From positions 124,001 through 188,000 of the forward strand of contig NZ_PYON01000005.1 in NCBI RefSeq assembly GCF_003026355.1: a stretch of 64,000 nucleotides of DNA, read 5' to 3'. Made by a program: the position numbers and the translations under genes. Each line of letters opens with the position of its first letter. Position 1 is the first letter of the stretch. The notes under the pieces were generated by a model. That model searched no databases, had not been told where the DNA came from, and worked only from the letters and a program-made list of their open reading frames with translations. Positions 54,495 to 64,000 of the stretch are shown here, in pieces. Origin of the DNA: Photobacterium kishitanii. Lineage in GTDB: Bacteria; Pseudomonadota; Gammaproteobacteria; Enterobacterales; Vibrionaceae.

Positions 54495-55206
54495 ATCTGC
54501 GCACTGTTTAACGTTTTTCTACTAAGCTGCATTGTTGTTTATATAATCACATTAATGATAAGAGTAATAGAGATAAAAAATTCAACATTAATTATCGACT
54601 TTAATATGATTATGTTTTAGTCGTATTTTTGAAATGAAATTATCAACAATAATATTGAGTACCTATTGTGTTTGTTTTTATTGAAATTACAACGTAATAA
54701 TTAATATAGTCCACATTCAATGTGATCTAACTATTTAGATCTTCTCTATTTACGTTTTAAAATGAGAAAGTTTTACTGGGAATTCCAAACGTAATTAAAT
54801 AGTTAAAAATGGTGGGTGTAATATAACCTGCTGTAATTATATTGGTGAAAATAAAAACAGTATTTTCATATTCATTGCGGTATGTGAAATGGTATTGAGC
54901 GAATATTGTTGCTGGAGAGAAGAGTTTCATCCTTCATTATTATGAATAGGATAAAAATTATTGGAGGATTGTTAAATTTTTTAGAATAACTTCTCGAAGT
55001 ATTTCTCTTTGTGTTTTTCCTATATAACAAATAAAAATAGAGAACATTCTCTACTCCTGTGATTTACATTTGTTAATGTAAAAATACACAAGATTTATAC
55101 GGTGAATGTCTGTTTTTATACAACAATAACATATGTGATTGGATATTATTCTTATCCAGAGTGGGGTGTGTTGTTAATTTAATAAAATATAAAGGAAAGG
55201 TTTATT
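54495..55206. other. Long AT-rich region upstream of kdpF
   Basis: 712 bases with no convincing ORF. It holds two dyads (agagaa-ca-ttctct at 55039-55052; tttacatt-tgtt-aatgtaaa at 55063-55082) and the tttatac repeat described separately. The left 540 bases show nothing else. Confidence 0.45.
55094..55121 (+). promoter_or_regulatory. Candidate KdpE box: tttatac direct repeat
   Basis: tttatac at 55094-55100 and again at 55115-55121, 21 bases apart (two helical turns), about 90 bases before the kdpF start. The E. coli KdpE site is likewise a T-rich direct repeat just ahead of the kdp -35. Position and spacing fit; the match is by eye only. Confidence 0.4.
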
Positions 55207-55296
55207 GTGTCTATATTCAGCATCTTTGGATTAATAGTTACTGCTGTAACTTTTGGTTATTTATTTTATGTGTTAATGAATCCAGAGGAGTTTTAG
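55207..55296 (+). CDS. kdpF: KdpF, small stabilising subunit
   Basis: 29 residues starting GTG at 55207 with AAAGGAAAGG 5 bases upstream: one TM helix ([17 protein letters not shown]) and a tail ending NPEEF, comparable to E. coli KdpF (29 residues, ending NAEAF). It stabilises the KdpABC complex and is part of the inner-membrane assembly. The stop is 2 bases before the kdpA start. Too short to be called by length-based gene prediction. Confidence 0.9.
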   Translation: MSIFSIFGLIVTAVTFGYLFYVLMNPEEF

Positions 55297-55298
55297 TT

Positions 55299-56954
55299 AT
55301 GAATGGTTATTTATTATTAGCTACCTATTTAACAGTATTATTTCCTTTAGGATGGCTGCTTGCAAAGCCGATTGCTTATTTAATCGACACTAAAAAAACA
55401 ACGCCAACAGAATGTTTTATTTTAAAATGGCTTCGTATATCTGACGAAGGAATGAATTGGAAGCAATACGCTCTAGCTATATTTACCTTCAATATATTAG
55501 GTTTTATTGTATTATTTGCAATTTTATCAACACAAGGTTATTTACCTTTAAATCCTCAACATTTATCAGGGCTATCATGGGATCTAGCTTTTAATACGGC
55601 AATTAGTTTTGTGACTAATACGAACTGGCAAGCTTATGGTGGTGGAACAACCATGAGTTACTTTAGTCAAATGGCTGGCTTAACAGTACAAAATTTCTTA
55701 TCAGCTTCAACAGGTATTGCTGTAGCTTTTGCTTTTATTCGAGGGTTAACTCGAAGTCATGGTAAAGATTTGGGTAATGCCTGGATGGATTTATTACGTA
55801 TTACTATTTACATATTAGTACCGATTTCATTTGTACTTGCTATTTTAATGGTTGGTCAAGGTGTTCCCGATAATTTTATGTCTTATGTAGGTTATACCAG
55901 TCTGCAAGGGCATAGTGGAATTATTCCTATGGGCCCGATTGCTTCTCAAGAGGCAATTAAAATGCTAGGTACTAATGGGGGTGGTTTTTTTAATGCAAAC
56001 TCAGCACATCCATTTGAAAACCCAACTTACCTTAGTAATTTCATGCAAATGCTGGCTATCTTCATTATTCCAACGGCACTTTGTTTTGCATTTGGTCGAG
56101 TAGCAAAAGATAAACGACAAGGAACTGTCTTAATCGCAGCAATGACAGTTATTTTTATTGCCGCAGTAGTTTGGGTAATGAAAGCGGAAAGCCAAACATT
56201 ATTAATTAATGGCCATGCCATGGTCGGTAATATGGAAGGAAAAGAAACTCGTTTTGGCATTGATGTCTCATCTCTTTTTTCTGTTATTACTACCGCGGCT
56301 TCTTGCGGTGCAGTGAGTTCGATGCTTGATTCATTCACAGCACTAGGTGGTTTAATACCAATGTGGCTTATTCAATTAGGTGAAGTTATTTTTGGTGGTG
56401 TTGGTGCTGGTTTCTACGGCATCATGATGTTTGTATTCTTAACTGTTTTTATTGCAGGTTTAATGATTGGTCGTACACCTGAATATCTAGGTAAGAAGGT
56501 TGAAAGTTTTGAAATGAAAATGACTGCGCTAGCTATTTTATGCGCACCATTATTAGTTCTAATTGGTACTGCGATTACCGTTACTTATGGAACTGGAAGC
56601 ATTCAAGAGTCGGGCCCTCATGGTTTTTCTGAGGCGCTTTATGCTTTGTCTTCTGCTGCTAATAATAACGGTAGTGCATTCGCTGGATTTTCTGCAAATA
56701 CAGTATTAATGAATTTATTAACAGGTTTTTCCATGTTTGTCGGACGCTTTGGGGTTATTTTTCCCGTATTAGCAATAGCTGGCAGTTTAATAGTTAAGCC
56801 ATGCCAAGCTGAAACTTCCGGAACTTTATCAACCAATGGTATTCAATTTATTGGTTTATTAGTTGGCACAGTCTTACTTATAGGTGCATTAACGTTTATT
56901 CCAGCCTTAGCTCTGGGACCTGTCGCTGAGCATTTAATAATGGCAAAATTTTAG
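55299..56954 (+). CDS. kdpA: KdpA, K+-binding channel-like subunit
   Basis: 551 residues, polytopic, related to K+ channels, with four selectivity-filter-like segments: [53 protein letters not shown] and [13 protein letters not shown]. It selects and passes K+ to KdpB. The frame runs upstream into kdpF, but ATG 55299 has GGAG 8 bases before it and matches the family start ([16 protein letters not shown]). 9 bases to kdpB. Confidence 0.96.
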   Translation: MNGYLLLATYLTVLFPLGWLLAKPIAYLIDTKKTTPTECFILKWLRISDEGMNWKQYALAIFTFNILGFIVLFAILSTQGYLPLNPQHLSGLSWDLAFNTAISFVTNTNWQAYGGGTTMSYFSQMAGLTVQNFLSASTGIAVAFAFIRGLTRSHGKDLGNAWMDLLRITIYILVPISFVLAILMVGQGVPDNFMSYVGYTSLQGHSGIIPMGPIASQEAIKMLGTNGGGFFNANSAHPFENPTYLSNFMQMLAIFIIPTALCFAFGRVAKDKRQGTVLIAAMTVIFIAAVVWVMKAESQTLLINGHAMVGNMEGKETRFGIDVSSLFSVITTAASCGAVSSMLDSFTALGGLIPMWLIQLGEVIFGGVGAGFYGIMMFVFLTVFIAGLMIGRTPEYLGKKVESFEMKMTALAILCAPLLVLIGTAITVTYGTGSIQESGPHGFSEALYALSSAANNNGSAFAGFSANTVLMNLLTGFSMFVGRFGVIFPVLAIAGSLIVKPCQAETSGTLSTNGIQFIGLLVGTVLLIGALTFIPALALGPVAEHLIMAKF

Positions 56955-56963
56955 GAAATAAAA

Positions 56964-59081
56964 ATGAGTGATAATTTAATTCAGAATGAATCCAATCATT
57001 CAAAAAAAATAAACTTTGAATCGAGTCAACCGAGGTTTCAAATTAACTCAAAGACACTAAAGTTTGCAATGATTGAGTCTTTTAAAAAGCTTGATCCACG
57101 AGTTCAATGGCGAAATCCGGTTATGTTTATTGTATACATAGGAAGCTGGATATTAACGTTTGCAATGATTGCAATGATGACAGGTTTAATTAAAGGAAAT
57201 ATTTATTTTACAGTATCCGTTGATATGTGGTTATGGTTTACAGTTCTGTTTGCTAACTTTGCTGAAGCTTTAGCTGAGGGAAGAAGTAAGGCTCAATCAG
57301 ATTCGTTAAAACAGCTACGTAAATCGGTTACAGCTAAGAAATTAGCAACCTCAGACAGTAAGAACATAACTGAAGTTTCAGCGGATGATCTTCGAATGGG
57401 GGATATTGTTCTTGTTAAAAGTGGAGATACTATCCCCTGTGATGGAGAGATCATAGAAGGAGGGGCTTCGGTTGATGAAAGTGCAATTACAGGGGAGTCA
57501 GCACCTGTCATTCGCGAATCAGGAGGTGATTTCTCTTCAGTAACGGGTGGTACTCAGGTCTTATCTGATTGGTTAATTGTGCGTTGCACTCAAGAAAAAG
57601 GGAATAGCTTTTTTGATAGAATGATTGCAATGGTTGAAGGTGCTCAGCGTCGAAAGACGCCAAATGAGATTGCATTAACTATCTTATTGGTTGCCTTAAC
57701 TTTAATCTTTTTGTTAGCAACAGTGACTTTAGTTCCATTCTCTAACTATGCAGTTTCGGTTAGTGGTCAAGGTGAGCCTGTAAGTTTAACCATTTTAATC
57801 GCTCTTTTAGTTTGTTTAATTCCAACAACCATTGGCGCCTTATTATCAACGATTGGTATCGCTGGCATGGGGAGAATGGTTGGTGTTAATGTTATTGCAA
57901 CATCAGGGCGAGCTGTTGAAGCTGCTGGTGATGTAAGTGTTTTACTTCTTGATAAAACAGGAACTATTACCCTAGGTAATCGTCGAGCAACGTGTTTTTA
58001 CCCTGTCTCTGGTGTATCAATAGAAGTACTCTCTAAAATAGCACAATTATCATCCTTGGCAGATGAAACGCCAGAAGGTCGTAGTATCGTTACTTTAGCA
58101 GAGAAAAAATATGGCCAAGCTGCTTGTGAGTATAGCGATATAGAAGCCACATTTATTCCATTTACAGCTCAAACAAGAATGAGCGGTATTAATATTGGAA
58201 ATCGTCATATACGAAAAGGGTCATCAATCGCAATTGAACAATATGTTCAAGCTAATGGTGGATTATACCCACCACACACAAATGAGCTAGTAGAACGCAT
58301 TGCTAAATCGGGCTGTACGCCATTAGTTGTTGCTGAAAAAGGTAAGGTGATTGGTGTTATAGAGCTAAAGGATATTGTTAAACCTGGTATGAAAGAAAGG
58401 TTTACCCAGTTACGGAAAATGGGTATTAAAACTATAATGATTACTGGTGATAACAAGCTAACTGCTTCTGCAATTGCAGCAGAAGCAGGTGTTGATGACT
58501 TTTTAGCAGAAGCAACTCCTGAAAACAAATTAGCATTAATTCGTGAATATCAAGAACTAGGGCATTTGGTTGCTATGACAGGCGATGGCACTAATGATGC
58601 ACCCGCCTTAGCTCAAGCAGATGTAGCAATGGCGATGAATTCAGGAACTCAGGCAGCCAAAGAAGCTGCGAATATGGTAGATCTTGATTCAGATCCAACA
58701 AAATTAATAGAAGTTGTTCATATCGGTAAACAAATGTTAATGACAAGAGGATCTTTAACAACGTTTAGTATTGCTAATGATGTGGCTAAATATTTCGCGA
58801 TTATTCCTGCTGCTTTTGTAGCGACATACCCAGCTTTAGATGCATTAAATGTGATGCATCTTGGATCTCCTCAATCTGCGATTTTATCAGCAGTTATCTT
58901 TAATGCGTTAATTATTATCGCTTTAATTCCATTAGCTTTAAAAGGTGTAACTTATAAAGCTATGTCTGCGGCATTACTATTGCGACGAAATCTATGGTTA
59001 TTTGGATTAGGTGGTCTACTTGTTCCATTTATTGGTATTAAGATTATTGACTTACTTCTTAATTTCTTTCACTTAATGTAA
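56964..59081 (+). CDS. kdpB: KdpB, P-type K+ ATPase catalytic subunit
   Basis: 705 residues. The phosphorylation site DKTGTIT is near residue 330, the TGES actuator motif near 173-176, [10 protein letters not shown] and [22 protein letters not shown] are in the P domain. Hydrolysis of ATP drives uptake of K+ via KdpA at micromolar concentrations. AGGAAATAAAA before the ATG. Length is slightly above E. coli (682) due to an N-terminal extension ([15 protein letters not shown]...). Confidence 0.97.
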   Translation: MSDNLIQNESNHSKKINFESSQPRFQINSKTLKFAMIESFKKLDPRVQWRNPVMFIVYIGSWILTFAMIAMMTGLIKGNIYFTVSVDMWLWFTVLFANFAEALAEGRSKAQSDSLKQLRKSVTAKKLATSDSKNITEVSADDLRMGDIVLVKSGDTIPCDGEIIEGGASVDESAITGESAPVIRESGGDFSSVTGGTQVLSDWLIVRCTQEKGNSFFDRMIAMVEGAQRRKTPNEIALTILLVALTLIFLLATVTLVPFSNYAVSVSGQGEPVSLTILIALLVCLIPTTIGALLSTIGIAGMGRMVGVNVIATSGRAVEAAGDVSVLLLDKTGTITLGNRRATCFYPVSGVSIEVLSKIAQLSSLADETPEGRSIVTLAEKKYGQAACEYSDIEATFIPFTAQTRMSGINIGNRHIRKGSSIAIEQYVQANGGLYPPHTNELVERIAKSGCTPLVVAEKGKVIGVIELKDIVKPGMKERFTQLRKMGIKTIMITGDNKLTASAIAAEAGVDDFLAEATPENKLALIREYQELGHLVAMTGDGTNDAPALAQADVAMAMNSGTQAAKEAANMVDLDSDPTKLIEVVHIGKQMLMTRGSLTTFSIANDVAKYFAIIPAAFVATYPALDALNVMHLGSPQSAILSAVIFNALIIIALIPLALKGVTYKAMSAALLLRRNLWLFGLGGLLVPFIGIKIIDLLLNFFHLM

Positions 59082-59091
59082 GGGGAATAAA

Positions 59092-59652
59092 ATGAATCAA
59101 TTACGAGCAGCTTTATCAAGTTTTATTTTGTTGTTTTTACTGGTTGGTGTAGTTTATCCGGTTTTAGTTTATGGGGCATCTCAGTTAGTTTTTCCAGAGA
59201 AAGCGAATGGTAGTTTGATATATATAAACAATAAAGTAAAAGGGTCTCAATTACTTGGTCAACAGTTTACTGAGCCTAAATACTTTCAAGGTCGCCCTTC
59301 TGCAAATCAGTATGATGCAGAGCAATCAGGTGGTAGTAATTTATCTCCATTAAGCGTTAAGTTTGCAGAAGAGGTCGCTAATCGTCGTAAAATATTAAAA
59401 TCAGAAAACACCATGCAGAGAAAACCTGTCCCTCAATTATTGTTGACTGAATCAGGAAGTGGATTAGATCCAGATATCTCACCCGCAGCCGCTTATTGGC
59501 AAGTTCTGAGAATTGCTAAATCACGTCATATTAGTGAGCAATATGTACATGAATTAATTAAAACGATGACTAAAGTACCTAATCTGTCTTTTTTGGGGCA
59601 ACCAACCGTTAATGTATTGGATCTAAATTTAGCTTTGGATAAAGGAGAGTAA
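59092..59652 (+). CDS. kdpC: KdpC subunit
   Basis: 186 residues: one N-terminal TM helix (ALSSFILLFLLVGVVYPVLVYG) and a periplasmic domain with YFQGRPSANQYD and GLDPDISPAAAYWQ, both diagnostic. It contacts KdpA/KdpB and helps nucleotide binding. GGGGAATAAA before the ATG. 2 bases before kdpD. Confidence 0.95.
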   Translation: MNQLRAALSSFILLFLLVGVVYPVLVYGASQLVFPEKANGSLIYINNKVKGSQLLGQQFTEPKYFQGRPSANQYDAEQSGGSNLSPLSVKFAEEVANRRKILKSENTMQRKPVPQLLLTESGSGLDPDISPAAAYWQVLRIAKSRHISEQYVHELIKTMTKVPNLSFLGQPTVNVLDLNLALDKGE

Positions 59653-59654
59653 TT

Positions 59655-62297
59655 GTGCTTCAAATGGATGATGAACGTCCAGACCCACAACAGTTTCTCG
59701 CTGAGGTTAAGCCTCGGCGAGGAAATTTAAAGATTTTTTTCGGAGCTTTTGCGGGCGTAGGTAAAACTTATGCAATGTTAATGGAAGCTCAGCAACTTAG
59801 AAAACAAGGTGTGGATGTTATTGCTGGTGTTATTGAGACCCATGGTAGAAAAGAGACTTCCGCTTTATTGTATGGGCTTGAAGTAATTCCCTTAAAAAAG
59901 ATGAAATATCAAAAATATAAACTTTTTGAATTAGATATTGATAGAGTTTTGGCTCGTAGTCCCTCAGTCGTTTTAATTGATGAGTTAGCTCATAATAACG
60001 TATCAGGATCGCGTCATGAAAAACGCTGGCAAGATGTTGATGAGCTATTAGAAGCGGGCATTACCGTATATACCACACTTAATGTTCAACATTTAGAAAG
60101 CCTTAATGATGTCGTTGGAGGTATTACTAAAATTCGAGTTCAGGAAACAATTCCGGATAGAATTTTTAATTCTGCTTATGAGGTCATATTAGTTGATTTG
60201 CCTCCAAACGATTTACGTCAAAGAATGACTGAAGGGAAAATATATTTACCTTCTCGAGTTGGAACGGCAATAGATAATTTTTTCAATAAAGGGAATTTAA
60301 CAGCATTGCGTGAGTTGGCATTACGCTGTACTGCTGATTGTATTGATGAACAACGAAGGTTAATCCTAGGAAAAAGTTATCAACCAGATTTTCATGATTC
60401 AATATTAGTGTGCCTAAATACTTTTGGTAATAATGAAAAATTAATACGTGTTGGCGTACGATTAGCGCGACAATTAAAGTCTCAATGGCATGTGGTTTAT
60501 GTAGAAACACCTAAATTACACAATTTACCTAACAGTAATCGATATGCAATTTTAGATGAGTTAAAATTAGCAGAGAAACTGGGGGCAGAAACCGCAATAT
60601 TAGGGGATCCAAACCCTGAGCAAGCTTTAGTACGCTATGCTCAGAGACATAATCTAGGAAAGATCGTACTTGCGAGAACCACTAAATTCCGTTGGTGGAA
60701 AATTTTCTCCCAGACATTGGTTTCAAAAATGTCAAAGTTAGCACCAGATCTCGATTTTATTACAATTGCTTTAACATCAATCGAGAAGGTTGAAAAAGTA
60801 TCTCTTATTTCTATAGATAAGCATCAAAGACAATTACCAGCAATTTTAGTTGCATGTGGGTTATGTATTTTAACTACTACAATTAGTCTGATTTTATTTC
60901 ATCGAATTGATCACGCTAATATAATCATGCTTTATATGTTGGCTACCGTTGGGGTAGCTTGGCGATTTTCACAACGAATCGCTATGTTAGCCGCTTTTAT
61001 TAATGTTTTTTGTTTTAATTGGTTTTTCGTTGAACCTTATCATTCATTTACAGTGAATAACTTACAGTATTTATTAACTTTTATAGTGATGTTAATTGTT
61101 GGGACGTCGATTACTCGATTAACACATAGTTCTCGACATCAAGCTAAAATATCTCGCCATAGAGAAGAGAGAACAAGGCAGTTATTTGAATTAACTAAAA
61201 TATTAAGTAAAGCTGAAGATCATCAAGAAATTATAAAATTAGCAGCGGTGAAACTTAATTATATTTTTCAAGCTAACGTGAAATTTATTTTGATAGATGA
61301 GAATAACAATCTAAAACCAGATAATAATCCAGATTACGACATGGCGATTGTTTCTTGGTGTTTTAATAATCAAAAACCAGCAGGTATTGGAACTGATACT
61401 TTACCTAGTTCAGACCTTTTTTATCAGCCATTGTTTAATGGAACTGATATGATGGGAGTTGCTGTTATTAAAGTAAATAATCCTCGCTTGCTGATGATTC
61501 CTGAGCAAATTAGACTTCTTCATACTTGCGCATTATTAATCGCTCAATCATTGGAGCGAGTGCGTTCTATTAAGTTAGCGGAGCTAGCTAAAATTTCAGT
61601 TGAAACTGAAAAAATGCGAAGTACTATGCTGTCATCATTATCTCATGATTTGCGGACACCATTAACTGTATTGCTCAATCAAATTGAATCATTACATCAA
61701 AAATTACATGATCAACCGGAGTTAGCAACTCAAAGTAAAGAGATCGTAAATCAAGTAAATACAACGATAGCTTTATCAAATAATGTAATGGATATGATTC
61801 GATTGGAAGCTACTGGCTTTACTTTACAAAAAGATTGGCAAGACTGGGGTGAGTTAATTTCAGCATCATTAAGTCAATTTCCACAATATGATAATCAAAT
61901 AAGCGTGGCATTGGATAACGAAATACCATTAGTCAGTTGTGATGCGTTACTTATTCGGCGTGTATTAGTTAATTTATTAGAAAATGCATTTAAGTATGCA
62001 GGCAGCAATGCTCAAGTTGAACTTCAAGTTTACCTAGATGGAGGTTGGTTTAAAATTAATGTAATTGATAATGGACCAGGAATAGAATTAGGAAAAGAAA
62101 AAGAAATATTTCAAAAGTTTTATAGAGGAGGAAAAGAGTCCAAGATTACTGGTTTAGGGCTAGGTTTGGCTATTTCTGAAGCAATTATTATAGAACATGA
62201 AGGGTACATTATTTCTTATAATTCTAATAAAGGTGGAGCCGTATTTAGCATACGATTACCGTATTATGAAGTACCTACCATTCCAGACGACATCTGA
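59655..62297 (+). CDS. kdpD: KdpD, K+-sensing histidine kinase
   Basis: 880 residues (E. coli 894). Order: KdpD N-terminal domain with Walker A GAFAGVGKTYAM (about 30-41) and VLIDELAHNN (Walker B-like), USP domain (about 250-365), four TM helices (about 395-500), GAF-like region, HisKA with SHDLRTPL (His near 662), and HATPase with N box ENAFKYA, DNGPGIE and GLGLGLAI. Senses low K+/osmotic signals at the inner membrane and phosphorylates KdpE. GTG at 59655 with GGAG 7 bases ahead; ATG 59664 possible but farther. Confidence 0.96.
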   Translation: MLQMDDERPDPQQFLAEVKPRRGNLKIFFGAFAGVGKTYAMLMEAQQLRKQGVDVIAGVIETHGRKETSALLYGLEVIPLKKMKYQKYKLFELDIDRVLARSPSVVLIDELAHNNVSGSRHEKRWQDVDELLEAGITVYTTLNVQHLESLNDVVGGITKIRVQETIPDRIFNSAYEVILVDLPPNDLRQRMTEGKIYLPSRVGTAIDNFFNKGNLTALRELALRCTADCIDEQRRLILGKSYQPDFHDSILVCLNTFGNNEKLIRVGVRLARQLKSQWHVVYVETPKLHNLPNSNRYAILDELKLAEKLGAETAILGDPNPEQALVRYAQRHNLGKIVLARTTKFRWWKIFSQTLVSKMSKLAPDLDFITIALTSIEKVEKVSLISIDKHQRQLPAILVACGLCILTTTISLILFHRIDHANIIMLYMLATVGVAWRFSQRIAMLAAFINVFCFNWFFVEPYHSFTVNNLQYLLTFIVMLIVGTSITRLTHSSRHQAKISRHREERTRQLFELTKILSKAEDHQEIIKLAAVKLNYIFQANVKFILIDENNNLKPDNNPDYDMAIVSWCFNNQKPAGIGTDTLPSSDLFYQPLFNGTDMMGVAVIKVNNPRLLMIPEQIRLLHTCALLIAQSLERVRSIKLAELAKISVETEKMRSTMLSSLSHDLRTPLTVLLNQIESLHQKLHDQPELATQSKEIVNQVNTTIALSNNVMDMIRLEATGFTLQKDWQDWGELISASLSQFPQYDNQISVALDNEIPLVSCDALLIRRVLVNLLENAFKYAGSNAQVELQVYLDGGWFKINVIDNGPGIELGKEKEIFQKFYRGGKESKITGLGLGLAISEAIIIEHEGYIISYNSNKGGAVFSIRLPYYEVPTIPDDI

Positions 62298-62308
62298 AAG
62301 GAAAAATT

Positions 62309-62998
62309 GTGGAAAATAGAGTGTTAATTATTGAAGATGCAGAGGAAATTTGCCGCTTTGTCAGTATGGCGTTAACAGACAAAAAATGGCTTGTGTCTGT
62401 TGCTACTTCATTAAATGAAGGGTTAAGGGAAGCAAGTACACGACAACCTGATATTGTTATTTTGGATTTGGGGTTACCTGATGGTGATGGTCAGCAATTT
62501 ATTGTTGATTTTCGTTCTTGGAGTCAAGTTCCAATAATAGTTTTATCAGCTCGCACCGAAGAAACTGAGAAAGTTAAAGCATTAAATAATGGAGCAGATG
62601 ATTATTTAGCTAAGCCATTCGGAATGGCTGAGCTTATCGCAAGAGTAGAGGCTTCACTTCGTCGTAGTTGTCAAATACCGATGACCTCTAGTGAAATAAT
62701 TCGACTATCGGATGTTGTAATTAATAAGAGATTAAAAACGGTAATAAAAGATGAGCATTTAATCCATCTTACGAAAACTGAGCTTAAATTATTATTAGTA
62801 TTATTGGAAGAGCCTGGGAAAGTTCTTACTCAATCTTATTTGCTAAAGAAAGTATGGGGACCATCTTTTATTGAGCATGGGCACTATGTGCGTACCTACA
62901 TGCGCCGATTACGTAATAAACTTGAATTAGATCCTACTCGTCCAAAACATTTTTTAACTGAGGTTGGAATTGGTTATAGAATATGGCTCAATGATTAA
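62309..62998 (+). CDS. kdpE: KdpE, OmpR-type response regulator
   Basis: 229 residues: receiver domain (phospho-Asp in VILDLGLPDGDG, residue 52; LSARTEETEKVKALNNGADDYLAKPF) and OmpR winged helix ending VGIGYRIW. Activates kdpFABC. Start GTG at 62309 with AAGGA 6 bases ahead; 11 bases after kdpD. Last gene of the operon; a hairpin follows at 63033. Confidence 0.96.
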   Translation: MENRVLIIEDAEEICRFVSMALTDKKWLVSVATSLNEGLREASTRQPDIVILDLGLPDGDGQQFIVDFRSWSQVPIIVLSARTEETEKVKALNNGADDYLAKPFGMAELIARVEASLRRSCQIPMTSSEIIRLSDVVINKRLKTVIKDEHLIHLTKTELKLLLVLLEEPGKVLTQSYLLKKVWGPSFIEHGHYVRTYMRRLRNKLELDPTRPKHFLTEVGIGYRIWLND

Positions 62999-63193
62999 AT
63001 TATCCAAAGTAGAAAAGTTATTATTAATGGTGAAAAAGGGTCTAATTTGATTAGATCCTCAATAAGTTGTTATTTGATTCATATGGGAGGATTTTATTGG
63101 TATTTTTATTAAAATCTAACCAAAATTGGAATTAATATAACAGCGTGTACGATTATCTTTTATCCTTGAAAAAGTTGAGATGTTTCGTCATGA
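62999..63193. other. Spacer between kdpE and the tnsA remnant
   Basis: 195 bases. It contains the bidirectional hairpin at 63033-63058 and an 11-base sequence gtgtacgatta (63145-63155) that occurs again at 63622-63632 on the other side of the tnsA remnant. No coding frame of note on either strand. Confidence 0.4.
63033..63058. terminator. Bidirectional hairpin after kdpE
   Basis: gggtctaat / attagatcc, 9-base arms with one G-U pair and a 3-base loop. The minus-strand reading ends in ttttt, so it is strongest in that direction; it still separates the kdp operon from what follows. Confidence 0.55.
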
Positions 63194-63591
63194 TCAATTA
63201 GTTTCTATATCTGGTTTCTCTGCTGTTCTCACTATTACATTAAATTCATTACTTTTAGATCGAACAATTATTGGATGATGGACATCCAATTGTTGAACTA
63301 TTTTTACCGATAAGTCTAATGGTAATAAGGGAAATTGTTCTCAGATATCGATTAAAGAGTCGCAATACTCAGCAAGATAGAAGAAAGAGAATCCGTGTTC
63401 AGATAGGGTATGATGAATGCGATTAATTTTAATCCCATCGATCATACCACTATTCCCATGAGAACTTACGTCTTGAACACGAATCCAAGGCTTGTAGGAC
63501 TCCTTCCCAACAAGCTCTATTTTTGTCTTAATACTCGCTGAAAATAAGATAAAGATTCTAATCTTCTACGTTTAGCCACAATTAGCTTCAT
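63194..63591 (-). pseudogene. tnsA: tnsA fragment of a Tn7-like transposon, decayed
   Basis: The minus-strand reading has high resemblance to Tn7 TnsA as I remember it: KESYKPWIRVQDVSS corresponds to KDYIPWLTVQEVPS, RIHHTLSE to RVHHLLSD, and SLIDI*EQFPLLPLD to SVLDIREQFPLLPSD. TnsA is the endonuclease that cuts the 5' ends in cut-and-paste transposition. The frame is broken twice: a one-base shift in an A run near the N-terminus (ATG at 63591) and a TGA where TnsA has Arg, in I*EQFP. The catalytic Glu of TnsA (E63) is Gly here, and the catalytic Asp/Lys part is missing after the stop at 63194. About 130 of 270 codons remain. No tnsB, tnsC or tnsD is in the window. Confidence 0.75.
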
Positions 63592-63687
63592 CTATTCTGA
63601 TGTATAATTAACTGTAGATTAGTGTACGATTAGTTATTATTCCAATAGTCTATTTATGTAAAAACTTTATTGTTCCAACAAAATTTT
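63592..63687. other. Short spacer between the tnsA remnant and gcvP
   Basis: Contains gattagt twice (63617-63623 and 63628-63634, 11 bases apart) and the second copy of gtgtacgatta. In intact Tn7-like elements the right end with TnsB-binding repeats lies just outside tnsA, so these could be remains of it. Confidence 0.3.
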
Positions 63688-64000
63688 TTATTCATCGATA
63701 TAAGTTTCAATGCTAGGGCAAGAACATATTAAATTGCGATCACCAAATACGTTATCAACCCGATTAACACTTGGCCAATATTTGTTATTTTGGGTGTGTA
63801 TTGATGGAAAACAAGCAATATCCCGACTATAGCAATGCATCCATTCTGTAGTTCGTAGATCAACTTGAGTGTGGGGGGCATTTACCAATGGATTATCATC
63901 TAAAGGCCACTCACCAGTTTGTATTTGATTAATTTCTTCACGAATAGCAATCATTGCCTCACAGAAACGATCTAATTCGGTTAAATCTTCTGACTCTGTA
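63688..64000 (-). CDS. gcvP: Glycine dehydrogenase (decarboxylating), GcvP, C-terminal part
   Basis: The minus-strand frame is open to the window edge, so the N-terminal part is outside. The visible 104 residues are the C-terminus of P-protein: [32 protein letters not shown], and [25 protein letters not shown], almost matching E. coli GcvP. P-protein uses pyridoxal phosphate to decarboxylate glycine and pass the methylamine to H-protein in the glycine cleavage system. The other gcv genes should lie upstream of it on the minus strand, beyond 64000. Confidence 0.97.
   Translation of the reverse strand, partial: TESEDLTELDRFCEAMIAIREEINQIQTGEWPLDDNPLVNAPHTQVDLRTTEWMHCYSRDIACFPSIHTQNNKYWPSVNRVDNVFGDRNLICSCPSIETYIDE

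Noticed and set aside
62999..63190. Continuation of the tnsA remnant or other tns genes
   Set aside because: All three minus-strand frames are full of stops and show no Tns-like segments beyond 63194.
1..64000. CRISPR arrays, tRNA or rRNA genes, integron attC sites
   Set aside because: No regularly spaced repeats other than protein-coding ones, no cloverleaf or rRNA sequence, and no integrase were seen by eye; short or diverged cases could be missed.

Overview
This 64 kb window is chromosomal DNA of a low-GC marine gammaproteobacterium, most likely Vibrionaceae and plausibly Photobacterium. The reasons are a sodium/galactose symporter that closely matches what I remember of Vibrio parahaemolyticus SglT, a secreted multidomain chitinase, YadA-type adhesins, a NifJ-type pyruvate oxidoreductase, and a second-type dnaK/dnaJ pair of the kind I recall from Photobacterium profundum. 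The genus is an inference. No rRNA, tRNA, CRISPR array or intact insertion sequence was seen.

Layout. 1-6.7 kb: housekeeping and orphan genes (lysophospholipid transporter/acyltransferase fusion, TatD-like hydrolase, a divergent HflX GTPase, an unknown membrane protein). 6.7-10.7 kb: heat-shock block of ibpA, dnaK and a zinc-finger-less DnaJ, all on the minus strand, with a possible RNA thermometer ahead of ibpA. 11-15.5 kb: sglT behind a GalR/LacI-type operator, then a cNMP/CBS/nucleotidyltransferase protein translationally coupled to a DEDD exonuclease. 15.7-23.4 kb: RND efflux pair, two paralogous trimeric adhesins, a lipoprotein. 23.5-27.4 kb: a His-rich protein divergent from a ZIP metal transporter, then a pnuC/nucleoside phosphorylase operon and a Crp/Fnr regulator. 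27.5-36.8 kb: a duplicated-domain exported protein, a GH19-like chitinase, oligopeptidase B, a Tat-exported sulfatase. 36.9-42.7 kb: U32 protein, a Fic toxin-antitoxin pair and a LemA/TPM operon. 42.9-48.1 kb: two divergent permease/hydrolase operons (YfcC permease with aspartoacylase-like hydrolase; DUF969/DUF979 with pyroglutamyl peptidase). 48.1-54.5 kb: HD-GYP phosphodiesterase, lipoprotein, nifJ. 55.2-63 kb: complete kdpFABCDE potassium system. 63.2-63.6 kb: a decayed tnsA fragment of a Tn7-like transposon. The window ends in the 3' part of gcvP.

How parts work together. Most operons are self-contained: Kdp carries its own sensor and regulator; the chaperones share heat-shock logic; the two operons at 43-48 kb look like uptake plus hydrolysis of N-blocked amino acids or peptides; pnuC with a phosphorylase suggests nucleoside salvage. 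The observations most worth checking are the tnsA relic beside gcvP, the Fic antitoxin fused to a winged-helix domain, the 23-histidine protein facing a ZIP transporter, and the class-B DnaJ paired with DnaK.
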